A DNA stretch of 64,000 nt from Alentia gelatinosa (GCA_950022655.1 OX465583.1:18589318-18653317); one strand, 5' to 3'. Positions 12,295 through 23,999 are shown, numbered from the stretch's first letter. Notes: a model not told the origin generated them from the sequence alone. Made by a program: numbers and translations.

Positions 12295-12530
12295 ACTACC
12301 TAGCCTCGCCGGAAGTGGACTAATCAGGGCACTTCCGGTCTGGCAGGGGTCCTTTTCCGGTGTTGGGTAATATTTCTTGGTCGCGCAGGACCGGGGTCGG
12401 TGTTTATTTTCGCGGTGTTTTATTTTTTCGGGTGATGGAGGTTTGATGAATTATTTAGTGGTGGCGGGAGGTGAGTGAAAGGTCAGAGGGTGGATGAAGG
12501 AGAGCCGCCATTTTGTGAGGGGAGACGCTC
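12295..12530 (+). promoter_or_regulatory. Candidate TATA-less promoter: inverted ETS pair and YY1 site
   Basis: At 12309-12317 lies CCGGAAGTG and at 12330-12338 its exact inverse CACTTCCGG, the core of GABP/ETS sites. A third TTCCGG follows at 12355. At about 12507-12517 GCCGCCATTTTG is the reverse complement of the YY1 site CAAAATGGCGGC. There is no TATA box. Between them GGGAG|GTGAGTG (about 12470) could be a 5' splice donor ending an untranslated first exon. ETS plus YY1 is a common make-up of animal housekeeping promoters. No downstream coding exon was identified, so the gene it might serve is unknown. Confidence 0.4.
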
Positions 12531-12935
12531 TCGGAGCACGCTCAACTCCACGTGCATTCTACATCTTCCTCTCTCCTTCGTCTCTTATCCTAAATACGAA
12601 CTGGTTATCAGGTAACTATTTACTGTTACATATGGACATAGTAATACCCGTAACTGATACAAAGTGCCCCTTTGACAGGCAAAGAAACAAGCAGTAAAGT
12701 GGTGCTTAACTATGAATAGTCATGTTTCCTTATTGATGTAGGGCATGTAGAAATTCCCTGGCATCTATCCAAAATATGTCTTCTCGGGATACAGGGTAAG
12801 ACAAGTATTGTGTATTGAAGGAGGAATGTATTGTGAATGAGTAAGGAACATTGAAACCATAATTAAGGAACACCCTGCTTAAGGTGAATCAAATGAAACA
12901 AAATTATGCTTTAGTGTCCCCTACTGTATTATCGT

Positions 12936-13314
12936 AAAACCTTATTCGTTTTAATCTGGGCTCCCGTATGCGACGACTGGAGTTTGGCGTAGTGATATCC
13001 GGAGCCAAAACCCCAGATGTCGCATACGGGAGCCCAGATTAAAACGAATAAGGTTTTGATTTTATCCTACCCCCTGTGAACGATGTTTTTATGTGAGGAT
13101 GATAACAAAAAACACGATAAAAACTTTCTGAAGTCCTCCATATAGCTCTCCTTGCTGCTCTGAAGGCGCTTGAACTACTTTCAGCTGCTGACCTATGATT
13201 GGTCCATTTTTTGTACGCTCCTAGGAGCAATTTTTTATCCGTATGCGACATACGGGCGCATACGGAAAATCAATGTTAAACCTATGGGATTTTATATTAG
13301 GGGTGGGATAAAAT
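12936..13314. mobile_element. Hairpin-plus-TIR MITE, copy 1
   Basis: Two modules are joined. Module 1 is a perfect 39-bp stem (12936-12974 and 13019-13057) around a 44-base loop. Module 2 is bounded by inverted ends ATTTTATCCTACCCC (13059-13073) and GGGGTGGGATAAAAT (13300-13314), 14 of 15 matching. A second piece of the stem word (CCGTATGCGACATACGG) recurs near 13240. The same two-module layout is found at 14929-15213 and in each half of 27146-27743, so this is a mobile family. No transposase is encoded. Confidence 0.75.
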
Positions 13315-13637
13315 AACGGAATAAGGAATACTGAAGAAAACATGTATAGTGACGGAGTAATGTGCAGTAAAACCCCACTAGTCCCACACCCCTCCCGCTT
13401 AAGGGGTTTCTCGCTGAAAATTAAATCATTCCCCTATTTGATATTTTATTTTAGCCAACCTTGAGACACCCCGCTTTGGCCTAAAGTGGAGGGTGTCCTT
13501 TCAAACGGGATTCTAAGGCACATTGAAAGAGTAATGCATAGTTAATAAGCGATCTATAGTAAAGTGGTAATGCATAGTAAGGGAGTAATACTATGATGCA
13601 TATCCAGGCACAATATCGATATCGCGTTGGAAGTCAA

Positions 13638-13640
<3 letters not shown>
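13315..13640. other. Intergenic DNA
   Basis: Nothing recognised. Words AGTAATGCATAGTAA repeat loosely at 13530-13590. Confidence 0.35.

Positions 13641-13699
<59 letters not shown>
13641..13699 (+). repeat. (GT)n microsatellite
   Basis: An uninterrupted GT dinucleotide run of about 29 repeats. It creates an open frame on the - strand (13554-14180, 208 codons with a His-Thr run) that should not be taken as a gene. Confidence 0.97.
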
Positions 13700-13700
<1 letters not shown>

Positions 13701-13856
13701 CCGTATTGTGCGCCACCATATTTGGCATATACAAATATGTTTTTCCTTGTATACTGAAGTGTAATGGCTGGATTTGCTGCAAATTGTACATGAAAAGAAA
13801 TATACTGTGAGCAATATATAAACCCCGGTCGTATACATGTTATATAGGTTTGGCGA

Positions 13857-13879
13857 ATATATATATATATATATATATA
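13857..13879 (+). repeat. (AT)n microsatellite
   Basis: A run of about 11 AT repeats. It is followed by a C-rich stretch (13910-14010) and then a GCAGCA/GGTGGTGGC-rich stretch (14120-14220), both of low complexity. Confidence 0.9.
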
Positions 13880-14289
13880 GATAAAAAAAGTGAAAAGGTT
13901 TACCCAGCTGTCCAGTCACCCGGCCGCCCAGCCCCTGCCTCCCCATCTCCACCGCCGCCGCCCCTGCTGGCCCCCCTCCCCAACTCCTCCCATGCTCCCC
14001 ATCGCCTCCTCCTAGTCTGTGTGGATGGATGACCTCAAGTCTTCTGCTTAAACACATTATCAGAGTATTGTCTATGGGTGGACAGGCGCATTGGTTGTGT
14101 GCAGATGGGTGTGAAAGTAGCGGATGTGAAAGCAGCATCAGCAGCAGAGGTGTTGGTGGTGGCTGCGGTGGCGGTGGCATTGGCAGCTGCTGTGTGGCAG
14201 GTGTGTGGCGGCAGTAGCAGTGGTATGGTGATATCTGATCAGACCTTGTGGTATATATACAGTACCTGAATTATGACCAACGAAGAATG

Positions 14290-14680
14290 GTGTTTTGAAA
14301 GTAAAACCTAGAAATCAGCTCTAAATTTGGGTATGTTAAATAGGATTAATCAATTGACACTCAATCAGATTTAGAAATTATTCATAATAAAAATTGGTAA
14401 TATAGCATTGGATTTTCCATATACCACAGACTTTGATGACTAATGGCAAATGAATTGAAACAACAGTGGTGTCCCTTAGATACAGAGATTGAAATTATTG
14501 AACAGTGGCGTAAATGTAACAGAATCAGACATATATATATATGACATACATATGACTGCAACATGGACACCTGTATACGTCTATAGATGAAGTGCATACA
14601 CGGTGGAAGATAGGTCTAACTTATTTACGCAAAATCAGAGCAATATATGCCAGACGTATACATATGGAAATTAGAGTTCT
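14290..14680 (+). repeat. TATACGCC repeat family, copy 1
   Basis: This matches 48120-48430 in order: TGGTGTTTTGAAA, AATCAATT...ACTCAATCA, AATTGGTAATAT, ACAGACTT...ATGGCTAATGG, AGTGGTGTCCC, AACAGTGGCGTAAATGTAACAGAATCAG, then TATATATATATG with CGTATA words. Identity is about 75 percent by eye over some 330 bp. It is the partial partner of the larger inverted-repeat element at 47.6-48.5 kb. No protein is evident. Confidence 0.7.
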
Positions 14681-14928
14681 TCGCGCTGTGTTGCATACAG
14701 AATTAACGGGGCCATTCGTCCAGTTTATATAACGAAGCTCATGTTTAATTTACAGAACAATGCCCAGATCGTTGCTGTTAATCAGTCGGGCTTATTAATA
14801 TAGTTCAGACCATCATCCTCTGTAAAGGCCACCGGTCGTAATGACCTGTGGGTAGGATTACCTCTCCTGGGACCATTCTGTCTCATTATTAGATGGACAC
14901 AGGTCGTCCAATGGTGCTTAGAAGGAAA

Positions 14929-15213
14929 CCCACGAGATGGAAATAGCTTGGTCCGTACTCCACCGAGTTTGACTGCAGAGTAATCCACGAAGCGAAGCTG
15001 AGTGAATTACTCTGTGGTCAAACGAGGTGGAGTGCAGACCAAATTATTTTCATCGAGTGGGTTTCTGATTTTATCTCATCCCGTATAACACTATTTATTG
15101 ATAAAATGAATCACCAAATTGACCATTGAGTATTGGGTACACGAACCTCACGGCCGTGGAGTACGAGTTCCTAATGTTAAGCCTATGGAGAAAAATACCG
15201 GGGTGAGATAAAA
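14929..15213 (+). mobile_element. Hairpin-plus-TIR MITE, monomer copy
   Basis: The sequence starts TAGAAGGAAACCCACGAGATGG. The first 140 bp fold into a long imperfect stem (GGAAACCC... with ...GGGTTTC; CTCCACC...GAGTTTGACTGCAGAGTAAT with its inverse) and the inner loop holds CGAAGCGAAGCTGAGTGAATTACTC. The rest is bounded by inverted ends TTTTATCTCATCCCG (about 15072) and CGGGGTGAGATAAAA (ending 15213). The whole unit is the same as one half of the palindrome at 27146-27743 (for example GTTAAGCCTATGGAGAAAAAT and GAGTACGAGTTCCTAATG). No coding capacity. Confidence 0.8.
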
Positions 15214-15664
15214 TGCTGAACCTCACAGTGGTCAGCCATACTACACATGATTCGCTGGCACATGATTCTACTTTTCGATTGCATTATATAGTGGGGACAT
15301 GTTTAAAGGAGATGACATGAAATAACATAAGACAGATATTTGTTTATAGATGACGGAATGAAAGCCTCATATAATCAAGGCAGAGTCTGTTCCATTGTCG
15401 CTGTCTTATCTCGACAAATATAGCCCCTCATACAACCCTTCCCACAATGCAACTCTCACTGTCTGCAAAGCCCCAGATACTCTCTCACAGACGCCTTTCA
15501 ATCATAATTTCTTACCTCTCCACCTCTCTCTCGTCTATCAAAGAATCGTGAAGTGATGAACAATTCTTTTTACAAAGAATCCAAGAAGCGCACAACCCGT
15601 TTCCATTAAACGATTTATCCTGTTGAAATGACGACTGTATTGCTTGCTCCAGTTCACATAACCC
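15214..15664. other. Intergenic DNA
   Basis: No gene or tandem repeat recognised. Confidence 0.35.
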
Positions 15665-16052
15665 GGCGTTTACACTAGACGATTATGGCCGGCGATTATG
15701 GCATTTAGCACCGCTTGATGACTTTTAGCAGTAAAATGGTCAGAATCGTCTAGTTTAAATACCAATCACGCGTTAACTGTAGATTATCTGATTATTTCAG
15801 ATTACACAATTCAGCACCACCTGACGACTACTGGACATGCTCTGATGCCTGGGACTATTTCTAGCCAGCTTGAATTAGTTGTCTAGACAGGTGGCAATTC
15901 TGTGAAAACTTAGTCGTCAGTGTAAACGCTCGAGTAAATTCTGAGGTCGAACACTTTTTAGGTGGACATTACGAAATCGAGATGACCACCTGATGACTAT
16001 TGGCCTGATGATCTACAGTCGCCACATATTTATGCGTCTAGTATAAACGCTA
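15665..16052. mobile_element. MITE-like element with GCGTTTACACTAGACG ends
   Basis: The left end is GGCGTTTACACTAGACGA. The right end, inverted, is AGCGTTTATACTAGACGC, so 15 of 18 match. Internal words GATTA, ATGACT and CACCTGATGACTA repeat in both orientations, and a further internal TCAGTGTAAACGCT at about 15915 looks like an internal copy of the terminus. The target-site duplication is not clear. No open frame. Confidence 0.65.
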
Positions 16053-17690
16053 GGTTGGCCGACAGTGTGAGATTCAGTGTGACTATGACAGACCTTATCT
16101 GAGCTTCAGTGTGACTAAAGCAAGCGATAGGTGAGCTATAGGGTGACTGATTCATAAATGAGTATCACTGTGACTATGACAGACCACAGGTGGGTTTCCC
16201 CATCAGAATTGGCGAATTTTGTACAATAGAAAAAAAAAAGAAAATATAAGATTTAATGAAATGACTCACAGTCTTTAGACCCTATTGGGGTATCCCATAA
16301 TTCAGTCTGTTTACAAAATCGTTGTATGGTGATAGACCCTTGACCCTTTTCCCACAATTATTACAGTTTAACGGTTTTCATGAATCTTCAAATTGGAAAC
16401 CCGAAGGCAGAACTGGAAATTTCAAATATTTCTACGTATACATTTCAAATTATATTCGGTTTCTCCAGTTAGAAATCGTAAAACGGTTGCACATCGGGGG
16501 ACAGGCAGCGGTGGTGCGGCCAGACAGTCGGGAGCGGATCCTTTACTCACCCGGGGCGATATTAGGGAGTTTAGTAACGTCTGGAGGGTCTATGATTAAA
16601 GTCAAGGGTGCCTGCATAATACGTGAATAAATAAATAAATAAATAAATAAAGGGGTTCCTGATTGTAATAACCACTGTGCTATTGAAGAAGAACGGTGAT
16701 GGCGATATAGTAGTTAACCAGGCATAGTCCACAGTGAGAGGCAGGAGAGGAGAGGAAATCATGAAAAAGAGCCTCTTAAACCGTCATGGAAATCGAGTCA
16801 TTTATGCTCTCATTTATATTCCTGACTTGGGTATTTTACGTAAGCATTGATCAACCGAGTACTCAGCCTGTTCTGAGAGAGGCGGATTGCACACTAACCC
16901 GTTTGGCAGCCCGCTAAACACTGAGTACCTCACTGAATAACTCACTCAATTTGTTTCAGATTTACGATGAACGACGATTCATCTGGCCCTGACAAAGCTC
17001 GATAAATAACCTCCCTGTGTTCACAAAGCCCACCACGGCCCAAATATTGATAGATGACGCCCTCTTGTTGGAGAGTTACACAGCGTTTTAATTCGGCGAC
17101 CAGTGACAAGGTACTCAATTATTGGATGATTATGATACAATCAGACAGCAGGAGGGTCTTGGCTGCAGTGAAATGAAGAATGTAAATGTGTAACATGCAA
17201 TCTGTCTAAGTGGTGTTTGTTTGGATGGGCTGGCCTCGCACATCCCACTCCTACTCTATTAATCCCAGTTAGCTGTTAATGCATTTGTTTTTGCGAGTTT
17301 AAAGGCATCCTACAATTCACGGTAGCACCACCTGGTGGTCTTTTTTAGATATTGTCAATTATCGGTCAAAGACGGTTCTTTTTGAGTCATTCTTAAGCCG
17401 AATGAGCAAGTTCACCATTTTGTTCAGTTTATCCGATCCCGATATGTAAAATAATTTAATCGACATTTGCTTGATTTATATAGGAAATGCACAAAAAAAT
17501 TAGATTTTCCAATTCTCTACACAAACTTTTTTTAGAATGTCTAAATATTCTTTTACAATGCTATTATGATATCAATCTCTAAATCAAACACTTAGGGATC
17601 AGCATAAACAATAACCCGGAAAGTGACATGAGTTTTACCTTTCAAGACAAATTATCCGATATGCATTTAATTTTCCCAGTACACTTCCCT
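16053..17690. other. Intergenic DNA with a (TAAA)n tract
   Basis: A short tandem AGTGTGACTATGACAGAC repeat occurs at 16070-16195. (AATA)n runs at 16625-16651. Open frames of about 100 codons at 16322-16630 show no known domain. Confidence 0.5.
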
Positions 17691-17699
17691 ACCCACCTC

Positions 17700-18530
17700 C
17701 CATTTAGTATGTAAACCTCCATGTTTTCATCCTAAATCCGGCGTCTTTATCCATTGGCTTTCTACCTCTTGTTAGTCCTTCCCCCTATTCATAATCTAAT
17801 TGTTCCATCCATTCTCTAGTCCTGCTGATATCTTGCTAGTATACACTTCTCTGCCCCTGTTGGTCTCCCTATGCTTCCATTCATGCCTCCATCTCTTCAT
17901 CCTTTTCTGTCAGAGAAATATTATGGCAGACTATCACTTTCTCCCGCTCCTGTCTCTCCCTCTTTTTTCTCTTTCCCACTTGATCGTTGATTGTCCGTCC
18001 CTCAGTTCTGTCATTGTCCCTTGGTCCGACCGGAGATTCTATATTTTGTTGTTCGGGGTTTTCTTTTAAATTTAGCTACATATAACTTCCTAACAGAAAA
18101 CACTTATTTCTCAATGTTTTTGTCTTGCTTGACTCACCTGTTCCCACGCTATCTCTCTATGTTCTTCAATCCTTTTCTCCCTACCTGTCCCCATCTGCCC
18201 CCCTTCCTCTTTCGTTGTCTCTCTACGTCCTGTCCTTCTCTCTTCTGTCTCTGTCACTATTTCCATCTATCCTTCCTTCATTCGCTTCCTCTGTCTTCCT
18301 GTGTCTAACCTATCTTTCCTGCCATTCCCTCTCCCTGCCTCCGAATGCTCTTCCCCCTCCTTTTCTCTCTCTCCATATCGATCTATCCTTTCCTCTCTTC
18401 CTCTTCGTCTCTCGATCTGCCCATCCCTTCCTGCCTCTCATCCGGATCTGTTCTTCTCCCTCCCTTCCTCTCTTTTCATCTCGATATGTCCTTTCCCTCA
18501 TCCCTGGTGTCTGCCCCTCCGTGTCCATGT
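17700..18530 (+). repeat. Pyrimidine-rich low-complexity tract
   Basis: About 800 bp in which the + strand is dominated by TCC, TCTC and CCTT words. It yields overlapping Leu/Ser/Pro-rich frames up to 188 codons (18125-18691), which are composition artefacts. It could adopt H-DNA-like structures, and could be the degraded remains of a (TCTCCC)n satellite. Confidence 0.65.
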
Positions 18531-19736
18531 TACACCCCGCGTTACACCGCGCCTCCCGCCTCTCTTTGATCGCGTGTTGTTGTTGCCGACTCACCACTCG
18601 CAACTCGGCCTGGTTACAAACTGCCCGGGTCTCTAGTCCTAATGCAATCTTCTGTGAGCCGGTGATTACAGACGGAAGGCCGGGGAGCTAATCACACCGC
18701 CACTCCACCCCTCCTCACCCCCTCCTCACCCCCGCCGTCCGCACACCCTCCCTCTCTCCCTCTCAGCCGGATTCAGTGTAGAGCTGGCTGCTACAAGTTC
18801 TCCGGTCATGCACCTTTAGGACAGCCTTTAACTACTACCCTCCGGCAGTTCTGTCTAGTTCTATGGAACTTCTCGGAGCTGCTCCGGAACTGCAAGCAGC
18901 TACTAGCAGCTGTCAGTAGGTCTGCGTAAGTCTGGGCATCTCTCAATGGCTTTTAGTACCTCCGGGCCACACCGAATAACCCTGAGGAGCCCCGAGCATC
19001 TCAGAGCAGTCTTGACTGCCTTCTGGTAGCCCAGGTAATGAGAAGCTCAATGAGGCCTAGACAACCCTGATTAGCCCTGAGTATCTCCTACATGCCCGAA
19101 GAGCTACGTACAGGAGATGTAGCAATGGACGACAGTGCGAAATTGCTAGTGCTAACTATACATGTATATCAGATGGTGCTAATAAGAAGGAGTGTGGTCA
19201 ATGCAATGACAGCTAGAGAATCTCAGGGAGCCAAGATTAATTCCAGACATCTGAGTAGCTGAGATATACATAATTTTACCAGGATTTTGATTTGTATGGT
19301 GGTATTCTCCACGTAGTTGAAGCGCAGTACTTAATAGCCAAAGAAATTCGATAATATTATGTAGCGTTCACTACCTGGAGAATAAGAGCACGCAGATCAA
19401 AATCATGGTAATTCAATTGCAAATTTAAGTTCAAATTCAAGAGAAGACAGAATTGCACTACTTTGCACGCTAGGGACTTTTTCAGTAATGTCCAATAAGT
19501 TTACGACTATTCGTATTCTCCTCGGTAGCGATCTCGGGACTCTAAACCTTTATAATATGAGGTTCTTATTGGGTGGATGGTAAATATAGATGTAAGTTTT
19601 CAATAATTTTGAAAAACCTTGGAAGTCGAATAGTCCAAATTAACTTCGCGTGTGGGAATCTTGCAGCAGCTGCCAACAGTATCCCCGAATAGCTATGACC
19701 AAACCGGAATATCGATAATTGTATTTGAATGGGTCT
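18531..19736. other. Intergenic DNA
   Basis: 18780-19090 repeats short CTCC/AGCTGCT/CTGAG words without a fixed period. Nothing gene-like. Confidence 0.4.
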
Positions 19737-19867
19737 GAGCAGCTCTGACAACATTTGAACTACCTCCCAGAATAGCTCTGACAACATTTGAACTACCTCC
19801 CAGAATGGCTCTGACAACATTTGAACTTCCCGGAATAGTTCTGACAACATTGAACTGCCCAGAATAT
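19737..19867 (+). repeat. Minisatellite, period about 33-36 bp, 4 copies
   Basis: The unit is built on AGAATAGCTCTGACAACATTTGAACTACCTCCC. Copies two and three are nearly identical; the last two carry GTT for GCT and shortened ends. Confidence 0.85.
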
Positions 19868-19999
19868 GTACCTCCACAGGGAACCGCTTCGAGCAGCTAT
19901 GAAAACATTCAACGTTGTTTACCGCACTTGTCAGTGATATTCGGTGTTTAATGGGTTTTTGCTATTGTATCTATAACTGACCCATGACCAGTGATCTGC

Positions 20000-20520
20000 T
20001 GAAAGAATAAGTGACATATGAGGAATGGCTCATGAAAAGTTACCCATGAAAAAGATCTTGTTGAGTGACTCATGATAAATGGCTCGTGACACGTGATTTA
20101 TGATGAGTGAGAATTGGCTTATTACAAGCAGTTCTTGACGTGGCTTTTGATATTTAGCCTATGACAAGCTGCTCGTTACCTGTTGCTTGTGACAAGTGGC
20201 ATTCAATAAATGGCTCATGGCAAGTGGATCGCAACAAGTGACTTGTGACAAGTGGTTCATTATAAGCGACTCATGATCAGTGGCTCAAGGCAAGTGGCTC
20301 AAGACAATTGACCTGTGTTTAATGACCCATGCCACATGGCTCATGCGGAGTGGCTTGTGACAAGTGACCTGTAATGAATGACTTATAAAGAATGGCTCAT
20401 AGCAAGTGGCTCATGACAAATGACCAAGTGGCTCGTGACAAGTGGCTCATGACAAGTGGCCTGTGATGAATGACTCATGGCAAGTCGCTAGTTACAAGTG
20501 GCTCATGACATATGGCAGTA
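20000..20520 (+). repeat. Degenerate minisatellite, 10/20-bp period
   Basis: Built from alternating GTGGCTCATGACAA and GTGACTTGTGACAA words, period 10 with a 20-bp superperiod. Order is clearest at 20400-20510. Many point changes, so the array is old. Confidence 0.85.
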
Positions 20521-21499
20521 GTCGTCACTTGCGTCGGTTGTGTGCGATGTGCCCCTTACTGACATTCTTCTCCAATTTGACTCATTTTTCTCTGAGGTGC
20601 CAGATGCTTCAGGATCCGTCTTCCATATTCATGTAGTCTACCGGTGAAATTAAATCTGCCTCCATTTGATTACTGTTGAAATTAGTGTTTGGGTTATTGC
20701 AGTTTGAGTGGGTCATTACGTGACTGGAGGACAATCAAACTGGGATGGAGTGTTCGCAATGCAGAGCTCAGGATTAGGTGATAGGGGTGTTTAGGTGCGA
20801 AGAATTCTAATAATGATCTGATAAGGGCCCTAAACATCCAGGCGAATTCACGGAGTCCTCCAATAAAGATGGTTACAACAGTAAATAACGACAGCAAACA
20901 AGATGGAGAGGAGAACGATGGAAGCTGGGCCTTTAGTATCGTACATTAGGATGCTAGACACTGAGAGGCAAATTGTCGAGGATATCAGGGTGAAAGACCC
21001 ATGATAGTAATAAGAGTATCATTCCAATTAAAAGTGGCCCACTTTTCATGATTTTACCAGTTGAAGTTTGAATTTGCTTTTATATCTCTCTATAATCCAT
21101 CAAACCATCCCGTACCAAATCCCGATAATAAGCACGAGTAGACTAACCTATGTTCTGTTAAACTGATATTCTAAGTTAATATCAATTGAATGTCCTCAAA
21201 ATGCAATCTTTTTTCTGTGATATTCAGAACGATCATGTGGTTGTAAGTTGCTACTGCATGAGGCCCCGGAGCTGTATTCGACTTTGAGCAATAATCAGCG
21301 TTCTTGATATTACACTGTTATATGAGAGTCGATAGCCGACTTACGTGGTAGTAACTCTCCGTTAGCGACATTGAACATGTGTTTTTCTAATCATTTTTTG
21401 TGCTATAACAACCGCTGGAGCTATATTCTGGGAAGAATGATAGAGGAAATATAAGAAATCAATATGGTAGTATTATGTCTCATATTAGCATTATAGTAG
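20521..21499. other. Intergenic DNA
   Basis: No family resemblance in any frame; no tandem structure. Confidence 0.35.
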
Positions 21500-21671
21500 T
21501 TGTAGCAACTGTGGGCGAGAATACCAGATCTAGCAAGCTGTGGTCGATAATACCAGTCATATCAAACTGTGGGCGATAATACCAGTCGTAGCAAACTGTT
21601 GGCGATAATATCAGTCGTAGCAAACTGTGGTCAACAATACCAGTCGTAGCTAACTGTGGGCGATAATATAA
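21500..21671 (+). repeat. Minisatellite, period 29 bp, about 6 copies
   Basis: The unit is CCAGTCGTAGCAAACTGTGGGCGATAATA with few substitutions. It is the best-conserved short array of the window. Confidence 0.9.
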
Positions 21672-22900
21672 GCGGTGTGGGACGGCGCAGGTGTTACAGG
21701 GTAACCTCGTCAGTGGCTGCCATTATACACGAAGACAAAGCGAGGCAAACATGACCTCAATCAAAGACAAGTCTCCAAAATGTTTTCCCGGAAGTAAAAG
21801 CAATCTGTGAGCGAAAGGCCCCCTTCCTTTGTTCCGAAATCTATGGCACCATGTGAAGGGGCCAGACGAGAGTAGGGTGTAGACCAGCTAGACTGTGTTT
21901 CATGTGTCTTTTCTCCATTTATATAATACCCGCATCTCGCTTGTGGGAGCCATCTACCCATGATGTTTATTGTAATGACCGAGAGTTCTTTAACGTGTTT
22001 TCCCCCTCATTTAGTGACATCTGAGAGTCTCATTAGAGCAACGTCATTTGTACAGTCAGTGAAGAACATTGAAATCAACATTAAACAAAATTCAAATATT
22101 CATCTGATCATTAGAATCAATGTATATGACATAGCTAAGACATATAAAAGATGCTTACCACATAAAGAAAGCAATTAACTACATTTATAAGATAATCATA
22201 GAAAATAACGTTATATTACTCCGTCTCCAGCTACGCTACATTACCTTATCTGTAGATACGTTATATTACAGCCCCCATAAATCCGTTATATTAACTCATC
22301 TGTACCTACGTTGTAAAACACCACCATCCCACCAACCGCGATACTCGTCAGAAATATCGGCCGTACGTTTTTCGTGTTGAAACTAGGCAGAGGAGGCAAC
22401 ACACGCGCTGTCAACTTGATTTCTACGGATTCCACGTTCCACCGAAATAAATCTAACCAAGCACGGATAATTGCCATCACAGAAAAGGGATAAAAAGGCC
22501 ATAGACCGCATCCGAGTCATATTTACGCTTATTACGAATAAGTGGTCCACATCTGAAGGTCCCCAGAGATGTGGCCTGCTGACCACGCCACCCACGCTTC
22601 CCGCCCACAATCTGCCCTCCCTCTTACTACGCCCAGATAATAATCATAAACCGTCTCCATGATAGTACTGCCCAAAAAATCCTCCAGGAGGCGCCGGTAC
22701 TTTGGGGACCGCCTAATGCAATAAGCACCCAGCGTTTCCTGCGCGTCGCTCCGCTGAAAGCGAGTCCATTTCCGGTTTCTCGGAGTTGTCCTGAAGGGGG
22801 CGCTTCTCGTGGCTCGTTCTGTCATGCGCAGTGCAGTGTTGGGCGAGCGGCCATATTGTGTGACCTCAACGCCGACCAGCGCTCCACATGAAAGCCGCAT
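21672..22900. other. Intergenic DNA with a small tandem
   Basis: 22205-22315 holds three loose copies of a 38-bp unit (CGTTATATTA...CATCTGTA..TACG). From about 22700 the base composition becomes GC-rich and CpG-rich. A 200-codon frame on - at 22532-23134 has no recognisable domain and follows the GC rise; I do not call it. Confidence 0.4.
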
Positions 22901-23110
22901 CCCCGGGAACCAGCAAGTGCTGACGTCACAGAAGCTGGCCTCGTTATCGATCCCACAATTCCATGCGTCAGTCTGACGCGACAGTGACGTCACAGTGCGA
23001 TTTCTTCTCGAGCGTCTACTTCCGCTTGGCCCGGAGGTATTGAAAGAGTGGCGTGCAATTAATTGGGTACCAGTGAAACGTCCTGTGACGTCACGGCTAT
23101 TGAGGGAGCG
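22900..23110. promoter_or_regulatory. CpG-rich island with three CRE sites
   Basis: Full TGACGTCA palindromes lie at 22921-22928, 22985-22992 and 23086-23093, the last two in the context GTGACGTCAC. The 400 bp around them (22700-23110) are CpG-rich for this window. CREB/ATF sites in multiple copies within a CpG island suggest a promoter. Neither a TATA box nor a coding exon could be fixed, so gene and direction are unknown. Confidence 0.35.
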
Positions 23111-23546
23111 GTGAGTTATTGTCTCCGTCAGCATTAAAGACGTGTTTTCTTCTTGGTCTCGTCTCTATCTCCTTCTTTTGCGGAGGGCCCTATTTTCGAT
23201 GTTGTTTGAATAATTGCTGTTATTACTGGGCCTGTCACCAACGGCAGAAGCCATTCCATTCTCTCATTCGTGGATCCAAAGATCCAATACCGCCTAGAAA
23301 AAGTATAGAGGATGGCTGCTGACAATAAAATGTAGTTTTGTTTTTATAAGATGGCAAGTACGGGTCTTCCTTCTATATGGTTAGGTTTAATAATTTGTGT
23401 TCCTTACTTCCTCTCAAATCATGGTTCTTCAGTCTGGCTCCTTTTCGGGATTCTTCAGCCTTCAACAGGGACGCTCTGCTGCAGACTGTAGAGGATGAGA
23501 ACATATGGGGTAATGTAGAATCCTTCGGAAAGAGAAAGGCTCCACA

Positions 23547-23977
23547 CACGCTGGAAGCCTGCGCATCTACCACTCGCGTCGCTACGATTAGCGCAGGTAC
23601 AGTGCTCTGCCGTAGCACAGTAGCGAATCATGTTGCTACCCTGTTTACTTAGCAACGTACTGACGTTCTATTTTCGCGGTGTTTTTTTCCCGCAATACCG
23701 ACCAATAAACTGCACTCTACCCTAAATTATAACAAATTACTGCTAGTATGTGACAATTCTAGCTAAATACTTGTAGCAGCTACTACCAGCAATGAGAGAA
23801 GAGTTATTTGATGTTTCTCTGTGTCTGCCAACGGTGCCGCGTACCAGAAAATAACGCGAAAAACGCCCACCACCACACAGCGTTACAACGCCCCCTACGG
23901 TAGCCCTACGTTCTGGCAGAGCACAGTACCTGTGCCAATCGTAAGGGGTGACTGGAGATGTGCAGGCTACCAGCGTG
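23547..23977. mobile_element. Inverted-repeat (foldback) element, about 430 bp
   Basis: The left arm (CACGCTGGAAGCCTGCGCATCTACC, ACGATTAGCGCAGGTACAGTGCTCTGCC, then TAGC) is matched in inverted order by the right arm (23880-23977; inverted it reads CACGCTGGTAGCCTGCACATCT, ACGATTGGCACAGGTACTGTGCTCTGCC). Arms are about 90 bp at roughly 80 percent. Nearer the centre TTTTCGCGGTGTTTTT is mirrored by AACGCGAAAAACGCC. The open frames across both arms are artefacts of the symmetry. Confidence 0.75.
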
Positions 23978-23999
23978 GGCTCCACACATTTGGACAAAA

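Noticed and set aside
13554..14180. 208-codon frame on the - strand with His-Thr and Tyr-Ile runs
   Set aside because: It is kept open by the GT and AT microsatellites; the rest is Pro-rich low complexity.
18125..18691. 188-codon Leu/Ser/Pro frame
   Set aside because: A pyrimidine-rich tract opens several overlapping frames at once; no family resemblance.
21500..21671. CRISPR-like regular repeats
   Set aside because: The 29-bp units are directly adjacent without spacers, in eukaryotic DNA; this is a minisatellite.
22532..23134. 200-codon open frame on the - strand
   Set aside because: No recognisable domain. It lies in GC- and CpG-rich DNA where stop codons are rare, has no splice context, and overlaps the CRE cluster.
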